Assembly: GCA_948567375.1 (NCBI GenBank)
Contig: OX419757.1
Span: 3,658,001-3,722,000 of the forward strand
From: Lunularia cruciata
Lineage: Eukaryota; Streptophyta; Marchantiopsida; Lunulariales; Lunulariaceae
Direction of reading: 5' to 3'
Length of the DNA stretch: 64,000 bases
The notes beneath the pieces were generated by a model. The model was given only the letters and a program-made list of their open reading frames with translations, was not told where the DNA came from and did no database searches. The translations under genes were made by a program, and so were the position numbers. Of the stretch, positions 1 to 12,405 are shown in pieces (position 1 is the stretch's first letter; the number at the start of each line of letters is the position of its first letter).

Positions 1-737
1 GCACACCAAGCTGAAGAGAAGGAGATTTTGGAAGCAAAGCATGTTGAGATGTTGATGTTGCTTTAGGAGAAGGTAAGGGAAGAGATGACTTAGGATGAGC
101 CGATCTTAGAGGAGGAGAAGTAAAGATGAGTGGAATAAATTTTCAGAATAGTGAAGGTGATGATCAGCAATGAGGCCAAAGTCAGATTGGAGGAGTCTCA
201 ACTGCACAAGTTGAAGTTATTAGTGCAAAAGCAAAAGGTGAAGGGCATGGACATGAACAATTATTTAATTTGTTTTAGTGATAGAGTAGATAGGAAGATT
301 ACAAAAGTAGGAGATAATTTTTGTCTCAAATTATATTTAGTTAGATTAGAGTAAGATTAGTTTTGTAGTAGTTTGAAGAAGAATGTAGAAACCCAATGTG
401 AAGCAATTGAAGTACAAGTGCAAGTGAATTTGAGTGAGTCAATCAAATTAGCTGAAGAAGTTAGGTTAGAGAGGGAAGAAGAAGTTAGACCAATTATGAC
501 TTTGTCTTCAATTCAGATTGAAGAAGTTACAGAAGTAGATGAAGATGTAGAAATAGTAGATGAACCCAAAATGCAAGAGGCACTTGTAGGTACATCATGT
601 GTGTAGAAGCCAAAGTAGAAGTTAGATTGGATTAGCAGATGAAGATGTAGAAATAGTAGATGAACCCAAAATGCAAGAGGCACTTGTAGGTACATCATGT
701 GTGTAGAAGCCAAAGTAGAAGTCAGATTGGATTACCA
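1..737 (+). other. Degenerate coding-like region, unrecognised
   Basis: Short open stretches (151-354, 67 codons; about 373-606, 77 codons) are rich in Glu, Val, Lys and Gln, and lie between in-frame stops. The second encodes an acidic Glu/Val-rich segment and runs into the 100-bp duplication at 538-735. No domain is recognisable. It may be the remnant of a retroelement-associated or host ORF whose 5' part lies outside the window, or a chance product of purine-rich sequence. Confidence 0.25.
538..735 (+). repeat. 100-bp tandem duplication, two near-identical copies
   Basis: The block beginning GAAGATGTAGAAATAGTAGA at 541 recurs at 641, giving an exact period of 100 bp. The copies differ at about one site in the last 95 bp (gttagattgg against gtcagattgg). 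The period is not a multiple of three, so the duplication shifts the frame of the short acidic ORF in the first copy. The near-identity suggests a recent event. Confidence 0.9.
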
Positions 738-2099
738 GTAACAATTTGAGATTTGAAGTGGTAGAATGTTGCTTCATATTTTGAAGATTTGTAAGAAGCA
801 ATTGAAGTGGTTTAGGTAGTTTTATAACTATTGAGTGCTTTGCATATTAAAAGTAAATATTTGTAGAACATTGTATTCAATATTCAAGTTTTGAAGCTGA
901 CTAAAGCAAAGTGCTGAACTTAGTGCTCGTTGTTTAAGCTTAGTTTTGAGTATCAACCCTATATGTGTGTTTGTGAGTGTGTGGAGAAGTTTGAACCGCA
1001 GTTTGAGTGTGTTAAATGTTGGATTCTATAGCTCTGATTTCCATTCTATGTGTTTGATCCTGAGTGGATAGCAATAAAAGCAATGCCTTCACAAATCTAT
1101 GATGAATTGTTGTGTTTGTAGTATTATGCATTTGTAATTATAGCGTTGGATTGATGCAAAGCAATTTTGACTGAGGAAGTTGTACCTTTAGTGGAAGGGT
1201 GGAATACAATTCAGAGGCAAAGTCACTTTGTGAGGAACTAGCCTTCTTTGAAGCAACTAAATCATCACAATCAATATCAATTTGGAGAGATTTGAAGAAT
1301 TGTGATTTTGAGTGTTGATAATTTGTGATAAGATTGCAATCAAGTGCTTGTTACTCTCTTTTGGGTGTGATTTCTACCCAAGAGATTAAACAAGCAATCA
1401 AGAAGAAAAGTTTTGTGACACTTTTATTTTTATTTTACCATTCTTGACCAGTATCTCTACCGATGACTACCTATCAAGTATTTCAAAAGTGATACTTGTT
1501 GGGTTCTCACAAAGTGCATCTCAAACATGTAACTCCCAATTACTCATGCATCTCTTCCTTTAGTGGAGGGAGTCTAGGCCCACACATTGGCTTGTATATT
1601 ACCCAATACAACCTTCTTCATCCCTTGAATTTCTAGGTCCATGTACCCAGAGTATACTCCCAATTTCACAAGAGAAAACTTGCCTGCAAGCTCTGTAATG
1701 TTGCCCTTTGGGCTGCCATCTCCCATGGGTCAACCATTGGGGTTTCTAGGTTCAATGTGTTATTGGCAGTCTTTTGAATAACCACTTGCACCATGGTGTT
1801 GCTTTAAATTGGGTTTGAGATATAGATTCTACTCAATTTCTTCCCGCTCTCACTCTCTCTTCATTGCTCCAAGAATTGCATAAATTAGTGAAGATGGAAG
1901 ACTAAAGTTTTGTAAAATCACTCTCTACAATGGAAATATCAAGCTTATAACTCTTCCTCACTTTCTTTTGCAATATTTTTTTGGTCACTCATTGCTTTCC
2001 ACTTATGTGAGCCAACTTTAAGCACTCTTAGCATGTTCTTGAAAGTTGTCTATTGCCTTCTTCTTCCTCAAAAAGTGTTCTTGCTCTTCCAAAGATGTT
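738..2099. other. Non-coding stretch, nothing recognised
   Basis: No ORF above background and no retroelement motif can be recognised. The 1500-2100 part lies beyond the integrase end of the minus-strand pol remnant F and may be its decayed integrase C-terminus or LTR, but no motif confirms this. Confidence 0.4.
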
Positions 2100-3260
2100 C
2101 TAAAGAGATGAGGTCATGGGTCTTCCAAAAATCCTAGCCCCAAGCCTTCTCTTTGGAAGAAGGTGGTACCTTCTTCCAATGACATATTTCATATTTATTC
2201 ATCTTCACCAAAAATGGGTGCACATTTCTCAAATAGAACTAAGGGTAAATTAGCTTTAAGGGCCATTGGGTGCTAGGGATAATTTGCCAAACTGCTGACA
2301 TGTATCACATCTCTTGATGTATTTTCATGTCTTTGTACATTGTGTGCCACCAATACTTGCTTGTTGGTATTTTCTTGATAGTGTTTACAATGCATGATAT
2401 CCTCTTGAGGCTTCTAAATGGAGTGACTATGTCACACCACCAACTTTGTAGGACTCCAAGCATCTTTGCAAGACCTCGTCTGCTCTCATTTTGAGGAGGA
2501 TTCCACTCTTCCATACGTATGGCCTCATCTTGTGAATAAATATTGCCTTCTATTTTGGGTTTAATTTCTTAGGGCATTGCAAGTTTTGAAAGTACCTATA
2601 CTCTTCTTATTATTGGATTCCTCAAGAAGCTATTATTGAAAAAGCTTGTCATCAAGAAAGTCATCTTTTGGATCTTTATATTGCTCTTCTATTGCCAATC
2701 TTGAGAGAAAATCCACATTCTCATGATGTGCACCCTTCCTCACTTGAACTATGTAGGTGAACTATTGCAATAACAAGATCAATAGGCCTATCCTTCCAAA
2801 AAAGTTGGCCCTCTTCACAAGGTGTTGCAAAGCAAAGTGATCAACATGAAACAAAAAATCCTACTCCAAGAGGTAACGGTAGAATTTATTACATGCATAA
2901 ACCATGCTCAATGCTCCCCTTTTTATCATGGAATAGCTTCTCAATAGATGTGATAATCCCTCTTTTTGTCATCCTTCTAGCTAAGGACAACACCGATAGC
3001 TATAGATGAGATATCCATATAAAGTTGAAATTGCATTCCCAATCAAGGGCTCTCATGACAGGTGCCTCTTCCAATTTTGACTTAAGAGTGAAAAATGCAT
3101 CTTCATGTGTTTATGTCCACACATAATCCTCTGATTTCTTCAATACTTTGTCAAAGGGGTAGCAAGAATTGCATAGTTTACAACAAACCTGCAATAGTAT
3201 CCCATATGTCTCAAGAAGGCTCAAAGTTCCTTGAATGTTATTTGGTACCTCCAATTCTTT

Positions 3261-3312
3261 TATTAGTTTAACTTTCTTAATATGCAAGTCTTATTAGTTT
3301 AACTTTCTTAAT
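3261..3312. repeat. 21-bp direct repeat, spacing 31 bp
   Basis: TATTAGTTTAACTTTCTTAAT occurs at 3261-3281 and again at 3292-3312. It lies in the RT part of pol remnant F, close to where the missing YxDD region would be expected. Confidence 0.85.
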
Positions 3313-3554
3313 GTGAAAATATTTCATTCATCATCCTTTGCAAAGTTGTAAGGGCATTACAAAGGCCATTTGATGGCATCTTATTTTGGCATATGTCTCC
3401 TTGTTAGTGGTGAAGGTGGTCTTGTCTTTGTCTTCTTCACAAATAGACACTTGATTGTATCTTGAAAACCTATCAAAAAGTTGTAGCGCTTATGTCTTGC
3501 CACCTAGTCTAAAATGTTGAACCTTCTTTGTGAAGTGTAATTGCATAAGTTGCA

Positions 3555-4066
3555 CAAATTAGCTACAAGTGAAAATTGGTATGGTAATATCTTTAGAGAT
3601 ATTATACATGATGATTTAAGTAGCTCAGATAGAGAAGTCACCAAAAGAGTACTTCCACTAATAGGGTAGAAGTCAAAAACATACCAAAACCTTTAGAGTC
3701 CATTTTGGAGGTCTAAACAAAACATTTAGGCCTTCAAAATGACTTCTTACCTCCCCTTTGGCCCAGAATTTTTTACCTTCTCCGCTCATTTGTGTTGTTG
3801 AGATCTTTCCAATGGTACTTCACCTATGCTATTTGAGCTTCCTATAGAAATGTCCTCCAAAGATTCCTTTTGGTCAAATTTGTTTGACCAACCAAATAGA
3901 ACAAGGATCAACATATCACCAATCCATGTAGTTAATCTAAAGTTGTAGCTCCCTTTGAGAAAACAATCTTTGCAATATAATAAAAACAAGGTGTTCCTTT
4001 AGGCCATCAGAGTTTTTGAGAGTTCCAATCTTGTATGCTTCTCAGGTTGCTACTAATAGGATTGAG
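3555..4066 (+). mobile_element. Diverged solo LTR of the A/B chromovirus family, inserted in pol remnant F
   Basis: From about 3555 the plus strand follows the LTRs of A and B in order. It has the CACCAAAAGAGTACTTCCAC block (3640s), the 'ttttggaggtctaaac...ttaggcct' block (about 3700-3740), a run of 'gagctttccaatggtac'-like sequence (about 3800), 'ttggtcaaatttgtttgacc' (about 3870) and a TATA-like 'aatataataaaaac' (about 3975). No internal element sequence follows, so it is a solo LTR left by LTR-LTR recombination, or a fragment. The ends are too decayed to show the terminal TGTAATAC/GTATTACA or a target duplication. It separates the RT N-terminal fragment from the RT core fragment of F. Confidence 0.8.
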
Positions 4067-4639
4067 TCTTTGGAAGTATTGATATGCACAAATTTCCCTC
4101 TCTTCTACTTTAGCACAATCACAATGAGAGATACCCATTCACTATTGAGCATAAGAAAAATGGTCCTTGCCTAAAACTTCTTGTCAATTTCATCTGTAAC
4201 CAATAATGAGTATTTTAGGTTCAATCTATACTAGCATTGGTAAACTAGAACCGCTCCTGCTATGAAGTCAATTTGATGTTCTCCAAAGTGTCAAGGAATG
4301 TTAGGCATCTGATCAACGGACCATGCAAAGATGTCTTGGAATTCCATGAATAGGGTAGCATAAGACACGTATTCTTTCAAAGATATTCACTTGGAAATCT
4401 TCAAGATTTTCCCTGCAAAAAGGAAAACTTCTTGATAGACATTGGGATTGATAATTCACTCTATATAACTAACCTTGACTTAGCTAGCGCACAACATTGA
4501 GAAGGACTGATCTTGCTCATCATCTTATGAATATTCCTCTTTGGGTGCTTGAATCTTGAGTCTGATCTTCCTCATTAATTTGGTAGCACTCAAGGTAATT
4601 TCACAAAGATCTCATTAGAAGAATCTCCTAAAGAATTAG

Positions 4640-4935
4640 TGGTATATCCGTGATATAGGTAAGTTTGATTGCTTAGGGTGAGGATTTCTCTCACAAGGAA
4701 ATTGGATTGCTTGCCTCCTAAGGAGTTTTTCTCACCTCCAAGGAGTTTGCTTGTTAGGAAGTAGGATAGCTTGCTTTGTTAGAGGGGTTTGCTCACATGG
4801 GATGGGAAGTTTGTTGACTTTGGACTGGTTTGCTTGCTTGGGGATGGGAGGTTTGCTTACCAAGAAATGGGATCACTCACCTCTCAAGTAGGTTTGCTTG
4901 CCTCCAAGGGGTTTGCTTGTATGAAATTGCGTGTC
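4640..4935. repeat. Imperfect short repeats around GGTTTGCTTG
   Basis: Variants of 'ggtttgcttgcctcc' and 'ggtttgctcac/ggtttgcttac' recur irregularly every 20-50 bp, mixed with 'ctcctaagga' and 'atgggatggga' units. The copies are too irregular and the spacing too variable for a CRISPR or a clean satellite. It looks like a decayed minisatellite. Confidence 0.6.
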
Positions 4936-6429
4936 TACATTTAGACACTTTTTTTTCTTGTTGTTTAGTTTGATAGGTGCACTTACAATTCAAGAATATG
5001 TTGAATGATATATGATTGAGAGTAAATTTTATTTTATGGTTTACAAGCATTTTTATATTTAGATTTCATGGTGAAATAAAGCTCTTGAAGGATTTGACCT
5101 TTGCTCCTTGGATCCTTTAAACATGAACTAAAGGTACTAAGTTGGTTGAGTACCTATTCAAAATTGGGCCTATTTGGCTAGTTCCAATGTACGACCAATG
5201 TATCACTGCTCTAATTATTAAATGGTAATGACATAAAAAGATTAGGTACTATCAAATATCCATAGTTGAACTCATGCCAAGAAGAAAACAGCCAAGCCAA
5301 GTGATAATTTGATTGTTGATTTGCAACACTAAGTAATGATCTGAATGAGACTTATCTTCTTCTATGTCTTGGTGTTATACTTGCTAGTGTAAGACTATTG
5401 GATTTACGTCTCAAAGTAATGCACAATCATGCGGACTCAAACTCAAATCAGCTTCCTACTTATTGGGAAACATTGCAATCCTTTGCCATTGAACACACTA
5501 TTCTTTTACCTTACCTTCTAGGTTGCAATTGGATCAATGATCTTGACCTTTGGTTGGCATCATAACAACTAGACTTGACATGCTCTAGGTCCAATTTGAT
5601 CTGCTTTTGGATGCAACAAATTGTACGTAAGACGGAGAGAGATGAGATGTAGGAGGCCATGATGGTAATTTGTGGGATCTATGCATGTTATAATTGCTCT
5701 TATGTTGTTGAATTCCTTGAACAAGTCTCCATCAATGTGCTGAAGATGTAGGTGGGTATCATAAAGTTGGTGGACACTACTATGTCAATGCAAGTGATAA
5801 ACGAATTATGGTCTACAATACATGTGGTACACCTCTAACTACCATTGGTTTAGTGTCTTCTCATTTCAACACAAGCAAGGTCTTGAACTCCATAAAGATC
5901 ACAAATTATCACAAGCAATATCCAAGCTCAACAAGAATTAACAAAAAGTAGAACTAACAAAACTCAACAAATTTTTCAAATTTGAAAGAAAAGAATTGTT
6001 CAATTGCAACAAGAAAATATTGCCACAGGACTCTCATTGTAGTGCACTGTCCGAGCTGATTGCAAATTGTGAAAGACTTGTCCATTGCCACCAAGGACAC
6101 TCCAGCTCAATGAAGAAGAGAAGAAGGCATCTAGTTTAAAATATCATGATCATCTTGTCATTTGAAATTGGATTAATGTAGCATTATGAGGCACTAATTA
6201 ATATTTAATTGATTGTCCTAATAATCCACATGTCATGAAAAAGATGACCCGTACCCATTTGATGGCTATGTGCCCCAAACTCTAAATCCATAAGATTTGC
6301 AAGTATCCTTCACTTACACCACATACAAGTTTAAGAGATCTTACATAACATATCTTTGTGAGGTAGTTCTTGATGCACAAAATGCATACCTTCAACCTCC
6401 TATTCTAATGCAATAGAGAAGCATCTTGG
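4936..6429. other. Non-coding stretch, nothing recognised
   Basis: No ORF of note, no retroelement motif and no structured repeat was seen. Confidence 0.4.
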
Positions 6430-7055
6430 AATAATTAGATCAGCCTGTTGTATGAAGATTTGAAATTTTTATTTGGATATTGGAGGAAAAAATATTTTAA
6501 TTTATGTATTTATTTTAATGTATAAAATATAATCTAATTTAAAGATAATAATAATTTTATCATACATAAGTAATAATAGTTTTATTTTCACACAAATTTT
6601 CTTTCATTTTTTATTATTTAAAATTTTTACACTTTGGATTTGAGATCTAAATGCAAGTTCTTGACAGAGAACATGAATGATTGCTAGAAGTTAATCTATG
6701 TGCATTAAATTACATACATCTTTCAATAATTAAGCTTGTTAAGGTATCATTTGATAATTATTTAAATTATATTTTTATAATAATTATTTATGTTAATTAA
6801 TGATCATATATACTTGCTACAATTATCATTTACATTATAATAATATAATGATCCTCAAATTAGTTAAATTATATTTTTATAATTATATTTATCATCTTTT
6901 ATAATACAACTGTAAAAATATAACCTATAATAAATATATTATTATAAATATTTATATATAAATTTATATAAACCAAAATAATTTATGACGTGTATTCGTG
7001 AAACTGTAATTTAACATAATATAAATATATCAAATTTCGTAGCATACAAAAAACT
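6430..7055. other. AT-rich block
   Basis: The block consists mainly of A and T, with long runs of mixed 'taat/atatt' sequence and no coding potential. It borders the more GC-balanced island that begins near 7056. Confidence 0.6.
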
Positions 7056-7440
7056 TTCTATAAAATGCGATCTCTACTACGGAATTGAAACATGCGATGA
7101 GTGAGTGTGGTCTGCGCAACTGGTCCACGTATCGATCTGCACCCTGGTTTTCCCGAGCGGAGCTGTATATTAGAAAATTCTAAACCCAGTAGACGCAGGT
7201 GAATTGCGTATGAGCAGATTTGATTAAAAACTACATTAACGGTCCCCTGGACTTTGTGAATAGAGAAGATCATGACAGGAGCTGAGGGTGCACTTTCACC
7301 ATCAGTTAGGCCTGGCTTGGGCAGAATGATAATGACCTTCTAGCTGCAGCTGCTGCTGTTCCTCTAGTGCTTGTGATGCTCTACAGACAGTATAGTAAGA
7401 GATACAGACTTCGACTGCCTCCCAGTCTTCCACGATCATG

Positions 7441-7600
7441 GGCTGTATATAGGCAAGATGTACCATCCTATCAGTGTTTTCAGAAACTCGCGGAAAAGCC
7501 TGGCCTGTACCTAGGCATCTTCTCCTCCTCCAGCATGATATACCATCTCATCAATGTTCGCAGAAACTCGCCAAAGAGCATGGAGGAATCATGCACCTAC
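7441..7600 (+). repeat. Imperfect 80-bp tandem repeat
   Basis: Segments containing 'taccatccta tcagtgtttt cagaaactcg c' (from 7461) and 'taccatctca tcaatgttcg cagaaactcg c' (from 7541) are offset by exactly 80 bp. The best match is about 30-40 bp long; the rest of the unit is diverged. Confidence 0.7.
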
Positions 7601-8473
7601 AGTAAGTCGCTTGTCCCATAATTGCCATTTTCTCCTTCGATATGGCGAAGGAAGTTCTCATGACCTAGGATCATATCAATGCCTCTCGCCTAAAAGCTAT
7701 AATGGTAGATATACTCTGCGTTGGCGCTCAAGAAGGGATGGTCAACCTCGGAGGAACGCTTTCATTATCTTTGGGAAATCTTCGCTGTGGAGCTTCTCAG
7801 CCCGAAACGGATAGAGCAATTCAAGGTGAGGTATTCTGTTTGTAGTTACTTCAAGTTTTTCCTGTTCACTTAACTCTTGTTGTGAGAAATTTCGGGTAGT
7901 ATTTACACTGTGACAAATCGTACGTTTCGTGCTAAATCCGCGGCTTATCTTGTAGTGGGGCTCGAAAAAGTGAATGGTAGCAAAATTGGTCATACCTGTC
8001 GAAGATGTCCTAGAATATCCGAATTTCAGGACCAGACCGTAGCTACAGTAAGGTTGGAACTAAAATTTAGAATTTTCAAGTCTGTGAATCGCCTTATTTA
8101 ATCGACGTCAAATCGGCAACTTTGATTAGATGTGCTCATAGTCGAAGATATCATCCCCAGTTTTCTATTGCTGAAACAGGTATGTACGTCCAATTTAGTG
8201 AATGACCACCAGCTGCGTTGTCCAACAGAATCCTATCAACTGGGATTACGAGATCATCTGAATAGTTTCATGTCACATGTACACAGTGTAATGTGACAAC
8301 GTTTTCTGCGGAACATCTTTGATGACAGGAAGTAAGGAGGAACGATGTATATGTTACTGTAGAAGCTCTCTTCATAGGTCATAAAAGAAATCTGGTGACT
8401 CTTGCACCAGAACTTCTGAACTGTTTCTGAATAATCTAACGGTAATGGTGATTAGCAAGCGTTGCTACGTTAA

Positions 8474-8752
8474 AAGACTCTAAGTCAGGAAGACGAGACC
8501 GAGGATGAGCAGTTCCAGGAGGAGCTAAGATCTTTCCTCGATGTTGAGCTTCTTCGAATCGTGGAGTTCTTTCTCTGGCTATGCAGATTTGAACTCGATG
8601 CTTGTGAGAAAAGACTCCGGAAGTCGGCTGCTCAGTTCAACATTTTCTTCGGAGAATCTCGCCGTCGAGGTACAACAGAAAGCGGTCCAGAGAAGATAGA
8701 CTTCGCCTCTTTGTTAATCAAATATTCGAAAGGGAAGCCTGAGTTCGGGTAG
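8474..8752 (+). CDS. Exon-like ORF, function unknown
   Basis: The frame is open from just after TAA (8471-8473) to TAG (8750-8752), 92 codons with no ATG. The translation has an acidic N-terminus (EDETEDEQFQEEL), an amphipathic, hydrophobic-rich stretch (SFLDVELLRIVEFFLWLCRF), a charged helix-like segment (ELDACEKRLRKSA) and a basic patch (GESRRRG). Composition is more protein-like than the other frames. 'ctaagtcag' just upstream (8480-8488) could be a 3' splice site, making this a terminal exon. The pattern F-LD-EL--I--FFL faintly recalls the helical core of SPX domains, but the match is too weak to name it. It may equally be a chance ORF in a GC-balanced island. Confidence 0.22.
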   Translation, partial: KTLSQEDETEDEQFQEELRSFLDVELLRIVEFFLWLCRFELDACEKRLRKSAAQFNIFFGESRRRGTTESGPEKIDFASLLIKYSKGKPEFG

Positions 8753-9540
8753 TGGACGAGGTTTTACCCACCATCAAATGAAGGGACTTACGGTAGTATG
8801 GATGCTCCATCCGTAACGTTTCAATTACGCATGCTCATTTTCTCAGTCATCCCACTGATCATGTCTGCAAGCAATCATGAACGAGAGCATGAGACTACAT
8901 CCTCCACTGGGAATGGTACCACCCCTCGAAACTACCCGTGCTACCAAACTAAACGGTGACAACATACCTGCCGATACGAGGGTGATGGTTAAAATATAAG
9001 CGATAATGAGGGATCCCAAGGTGTGGCCAAACCCCTCGGAGTTCGAATGGACAGAGTCATAAGATGTACCTTTGATATTGGGGGAAACTCTTGTAAGTTC
9101 CTTCCATTTGGTTCGGGCCGAAGAATACGTCCAGGCATAAACTTGAGGAGATGCATGTTTATGCTCGGTGCCGCGCAGCTTGCTCGTGCATGCCATCTCT
9201 CTTCTCTCTCTATTCCTTCAGGAAACCCGAAGACCTTAACATGAAGGAGTATGGAATCACTGCGAAGATGGTACTGAGCTTAAATTGATCATCACCCCAC
9301 GGTTAGCGCGGAGAGTGTGCAAGGAGGTTGCCATCAACTATTCCTAGATTCGGCTTTCAATTTAGTGTTCCCTTCGAGCCTTGAGTAGTTTCTGCTTTTA
9401 CTAGGTCATGTAATGTATAACTGAAGACTAAAAACCGTTGATTGAAACTATAGATGCAAATCCTTGATGTTGGAATGCCTCACCGTATGGGGAGCGTTAC
9501 TGGAAGTAATGTTTTCTATGTATCAATTACGGCTTCGTTA

Positions 9541-12400
9541 GTGTTTAGAGTGGTGTTGGTCTCTAACGTACCCATAGACCAAGATACAGTATAGAGTTAA
9601 AGAGTAAGTTAGAGAAGTTGAAAAGGAATTTAGAATCATAAAATTCAATGAGTTTAGACAAGAACAATACCATCTGGTACGCAGATAGATAAGGAGTAGG
9701 CTTGTGCAGTTAATTAAATTCGATGGGACAAAGCTGGACAATGCTCGAATATGCAACGTGAAAAGTCTAATGTTATGTTGTTTAGAGTGAACAGCTCCCT
9801 TCGATTCAGTTTTCAAAATGATTTTGATTTACAGCATTTAAAGCTTTGGGTAAGCCTTCACGACACCCGAAATGAAATACTAAGTGACGATTCTATTTTT
9901 GAGTGCAAGCAAATATGACAGTCGCATGAGTGACGTATACAGGTTGATAGAAAGAATTATGGTAAATGTAAGTTCAAAATGAGAGCCATATAGAATTCTT
10001 TTCAAATTTCTATACAGCCTTAAAGAAGTAACAACATGAAAAGGAGAAACCTAGAGAAAGATCAATGGTCCTAATAATAAATTGAAATTTGGACACGAAG
10101 GCAGTAGATATCCTTCTTTAAATATAAGAGAAATGATAAATGTCACTATGTTTATTGTAGCAGATATGGATATGTTATAATGGACTCTGAAAAGAGATAG
10201 AATACGTAATCGAGCATGTTGGACTCAAGAAGATATATGTTTAATCAAATTATAATAAATCGACTGTCTTAAATAAGATCCAATGAAAAAAGTAGCAACC
10301 AGTTTTTAATTGATCGTTGAATGCTAATGTACCCAAGGAGATATGGTAGAGTAAACCTTACTCCATATGACTTGTGATAGAGATTGTTCTTCTATATTTA
10401 TAGATATTGAGTAGAACATAAGTTCCGCCTCTTGGTTAATTTGCCTATCTTTTGATCTATCGATAGAGTTATTTGGAAGCTATTTGATAGAGTTACTTAA
10501 AAGTTAAAATCTAAAAGAAGAATATTCTAATCCAGGACACCTTACATCCATAACATGACCACTCCAATATATTTAATAATTTCATGAATAATACTATACA
10601 CCATTCAAAATTTCATCAAACTTTTTTTAAAAGCCAGAATTCCAGACTACCGAACAAAATTTACCCTTGAATAATTTGCTCGGACTTTCCATTATATAAT
10701 TGCTTGAGCATTAAAACTTGAAAAAAATTATGATCCCAGCTATTTTCAATTCTTTTTGTTCAATCTCTCTTACAAGGTTAAATCAACTAAAAAGATCACA
10801 ATCCTAGATAATAACAAATTTGATTAAAAATATTAATTTTTGCATAAAGATCATAGACCTATAATTTAGAGATCATGGATTAACTATGAAAGAAACTTTC
10901 ATCAATGATAATGAACTAAGAATTTTTTTCTTCTCACAATTGATAGGACTACTCATTCTAAGACAAATAGAAAAATTCCATAGACCAGAGCAACATACAG
11001 CCTAGAACTTACATTCATGAAATTGAGGAGAGAATGGACTTTTCTAAGTGCTCTTTGCCAAGAATAATTCTATAAGGTGGTTTCTATCAATCATTCCCTT
11101 AAACCAGCACCAAAGACTCTCTTTGTTATTGAATTAATCATTTTTTTTAGTCTATAAAGTTAGCCATTATTGGAAATACATGATCTAAGAGCAAACCATA
11201 TATTAACATGAAACTAATTTTACTAGTCATACCTCTAAATGTCTTTAAAGTCTTGTTAGAAAAGTGAAATTTTATGAAAGTCTTATTTAGAATTATTCAA
11301 TATTCAATTTATCATAATGAAGTCCCATATATGAACATTAAATTTTTAACTTTTACTTTTACATACCAAAAATATCCATAGCAATGAAAAGAATTACACT
11401 CAAATATTCAACTTGATTTATGGGAGCAACACAAGGTGGTCTTACAATGCTTGCAAGTAGATGTTGCCACCCTCAATGACAGTCTCTGAACAACAAGCAC
11501 AACACAAAGACCAAATATGTGCATATGAAAAAGAGGCAATGGAGCAAATGAGTAGCAAATTTGTATAAGACCAGCATAATATGCATACAACTCAAAGGAC
11601 TTAATACAAAATGTGTACCAATCAATTTCACATAGAATGACTAAGACGCACCTTCTTCTTTCATGATTATAGCTCAAGACCCTTCATATCAATACATACT
11701 TTGTACATAGCTAGTTAGACTACAATATAAAGATCTTGTGTTAGCCTATGATCCAACATGATAGCAATAGATGACAAGTCAAGAGGCTGAAGTGGCCATT
11801 TCATGCTTTCTGCATCTACTTAAGATTAGATTAGGATAAAATAAGTAGATAAGATGGATTAGCCCTAAGCACCTTAGATGTAATTAGAAGATTTCTAGTA
11901 TATTATAGCCCTTCGATTTCTTTGTGGCTAAGTAGGAGAATGTGTAAAAATATCAGGTCCAATACGTGTTCATTTAGTTCATCCTTCTTTTGCAATAAAT
12001 GAAGTTTATACCATCAAGATAATCTCATCGGTATTGAGTATTAGTTTATGCTTGTATGAATGATTGTGTGCTAAATGGAGTAAAAGTGTGTAAATCTTAA
12101 CAAAGGAGCAAGAGCACTTGAATGAATGGAATCATTTGTGTGGAACTAAAGTGTTCATCCTAGGTGCTCTATAAGGTCAAGGATGATAGGCTGATAGATT
12201 GCCAAATGCATTGATATCATTCGGTAACATGAAATAATAGAATAAGAAATATGATCAGGTCATAGCTCTGGGGATGTCATGCTTTCCAAGAAAGATAGAG
12301 TGTTACTTTACAATCATAGTCATCAAGTAATTGGACCCTTTGATGACCTGACTCCATCTTTGTATGCACATTCTAGGATACTACTCATAAGACTTTGTGA
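9541..12400. other. Non-coding stretch, nothing recognised
   Basis: The sequence is AT-rich, with short ORFs on both strands that show no recognisable domain. It ends at the GACTA target site of element A. Confidence 0.4.
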
Positions 12401-12405
12401 GACTA
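12401..12405. other. Target-site duplication of element A, left copy
   Basis: GACTA here matches GACTA at 18952-18956 exactly, immediately outside the terminal TG and CA of the two LTRs. A 5-bp duplication is the normal Ty3/gypsy integration footprint. Confidence 0.9.

Larger units (their letters stand above)
2100..4390 (-). pseudogene. Ty3/gypsy pol remnant (element F): RT, RNase H and integrase zinc finger
   Basis: Read on the minus strand, fragments appear in normal pol order with frame changes. At about 4370-4240 there is the pre-RT linker (FAWSVDQMP). At about 4170-4090 comes the RT N-terminal motif (SEWVSLIVIVLK). RT core motifs lie at about 3480-3330 (YNQVSICEEDKDKTTF, then NGLCNALTTLQRMMNEIF), and the RT thumb at about 3230-3130 (AFLRHMGYYCRFV). 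RNase H is at about 2860-2640 (FHVDHFALQHLV, later DFLSRL), and the integrase HHCC finger at about 2400-2270 (YWWHTMYKDM, CDTCQQFGK). Many stops and frameshifts are present, and the YxDD box was not found. An LTR of the A/B family interrupts the RT. Gag, LTRs and the integrase core were not recognised. The gene is long dead; the family assignment is firm. Confidence 0.85.
7056..9540. other. GC-balanced, low-repeat island
   Basis: Base composition rises sharply relative to both flanks: CpG-containing words are common here and scarce in the AT-rich block just upstream. No retroelement motif is present. Several short ORFs occur on both strands, but only the one at 8474-8752 looks exon-like. The island may be an old genic or promoter region, or low-copy intergenic DNA. 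Confidence 0.45.

Noticed and set aside
4640-4935. Possible CRISPR-like array of GGTTTGCTTG units
   Set aside because: Repeat units and spacers are irregular in length and sequence, and the genomic context is plant retroelements.
8843-9196. 117-codon minus-strand ORF
   Set aside because: No recognisable motif, overlapped by a plus-strand ORF of similar quality; likely chance in GC-balanced sequence.
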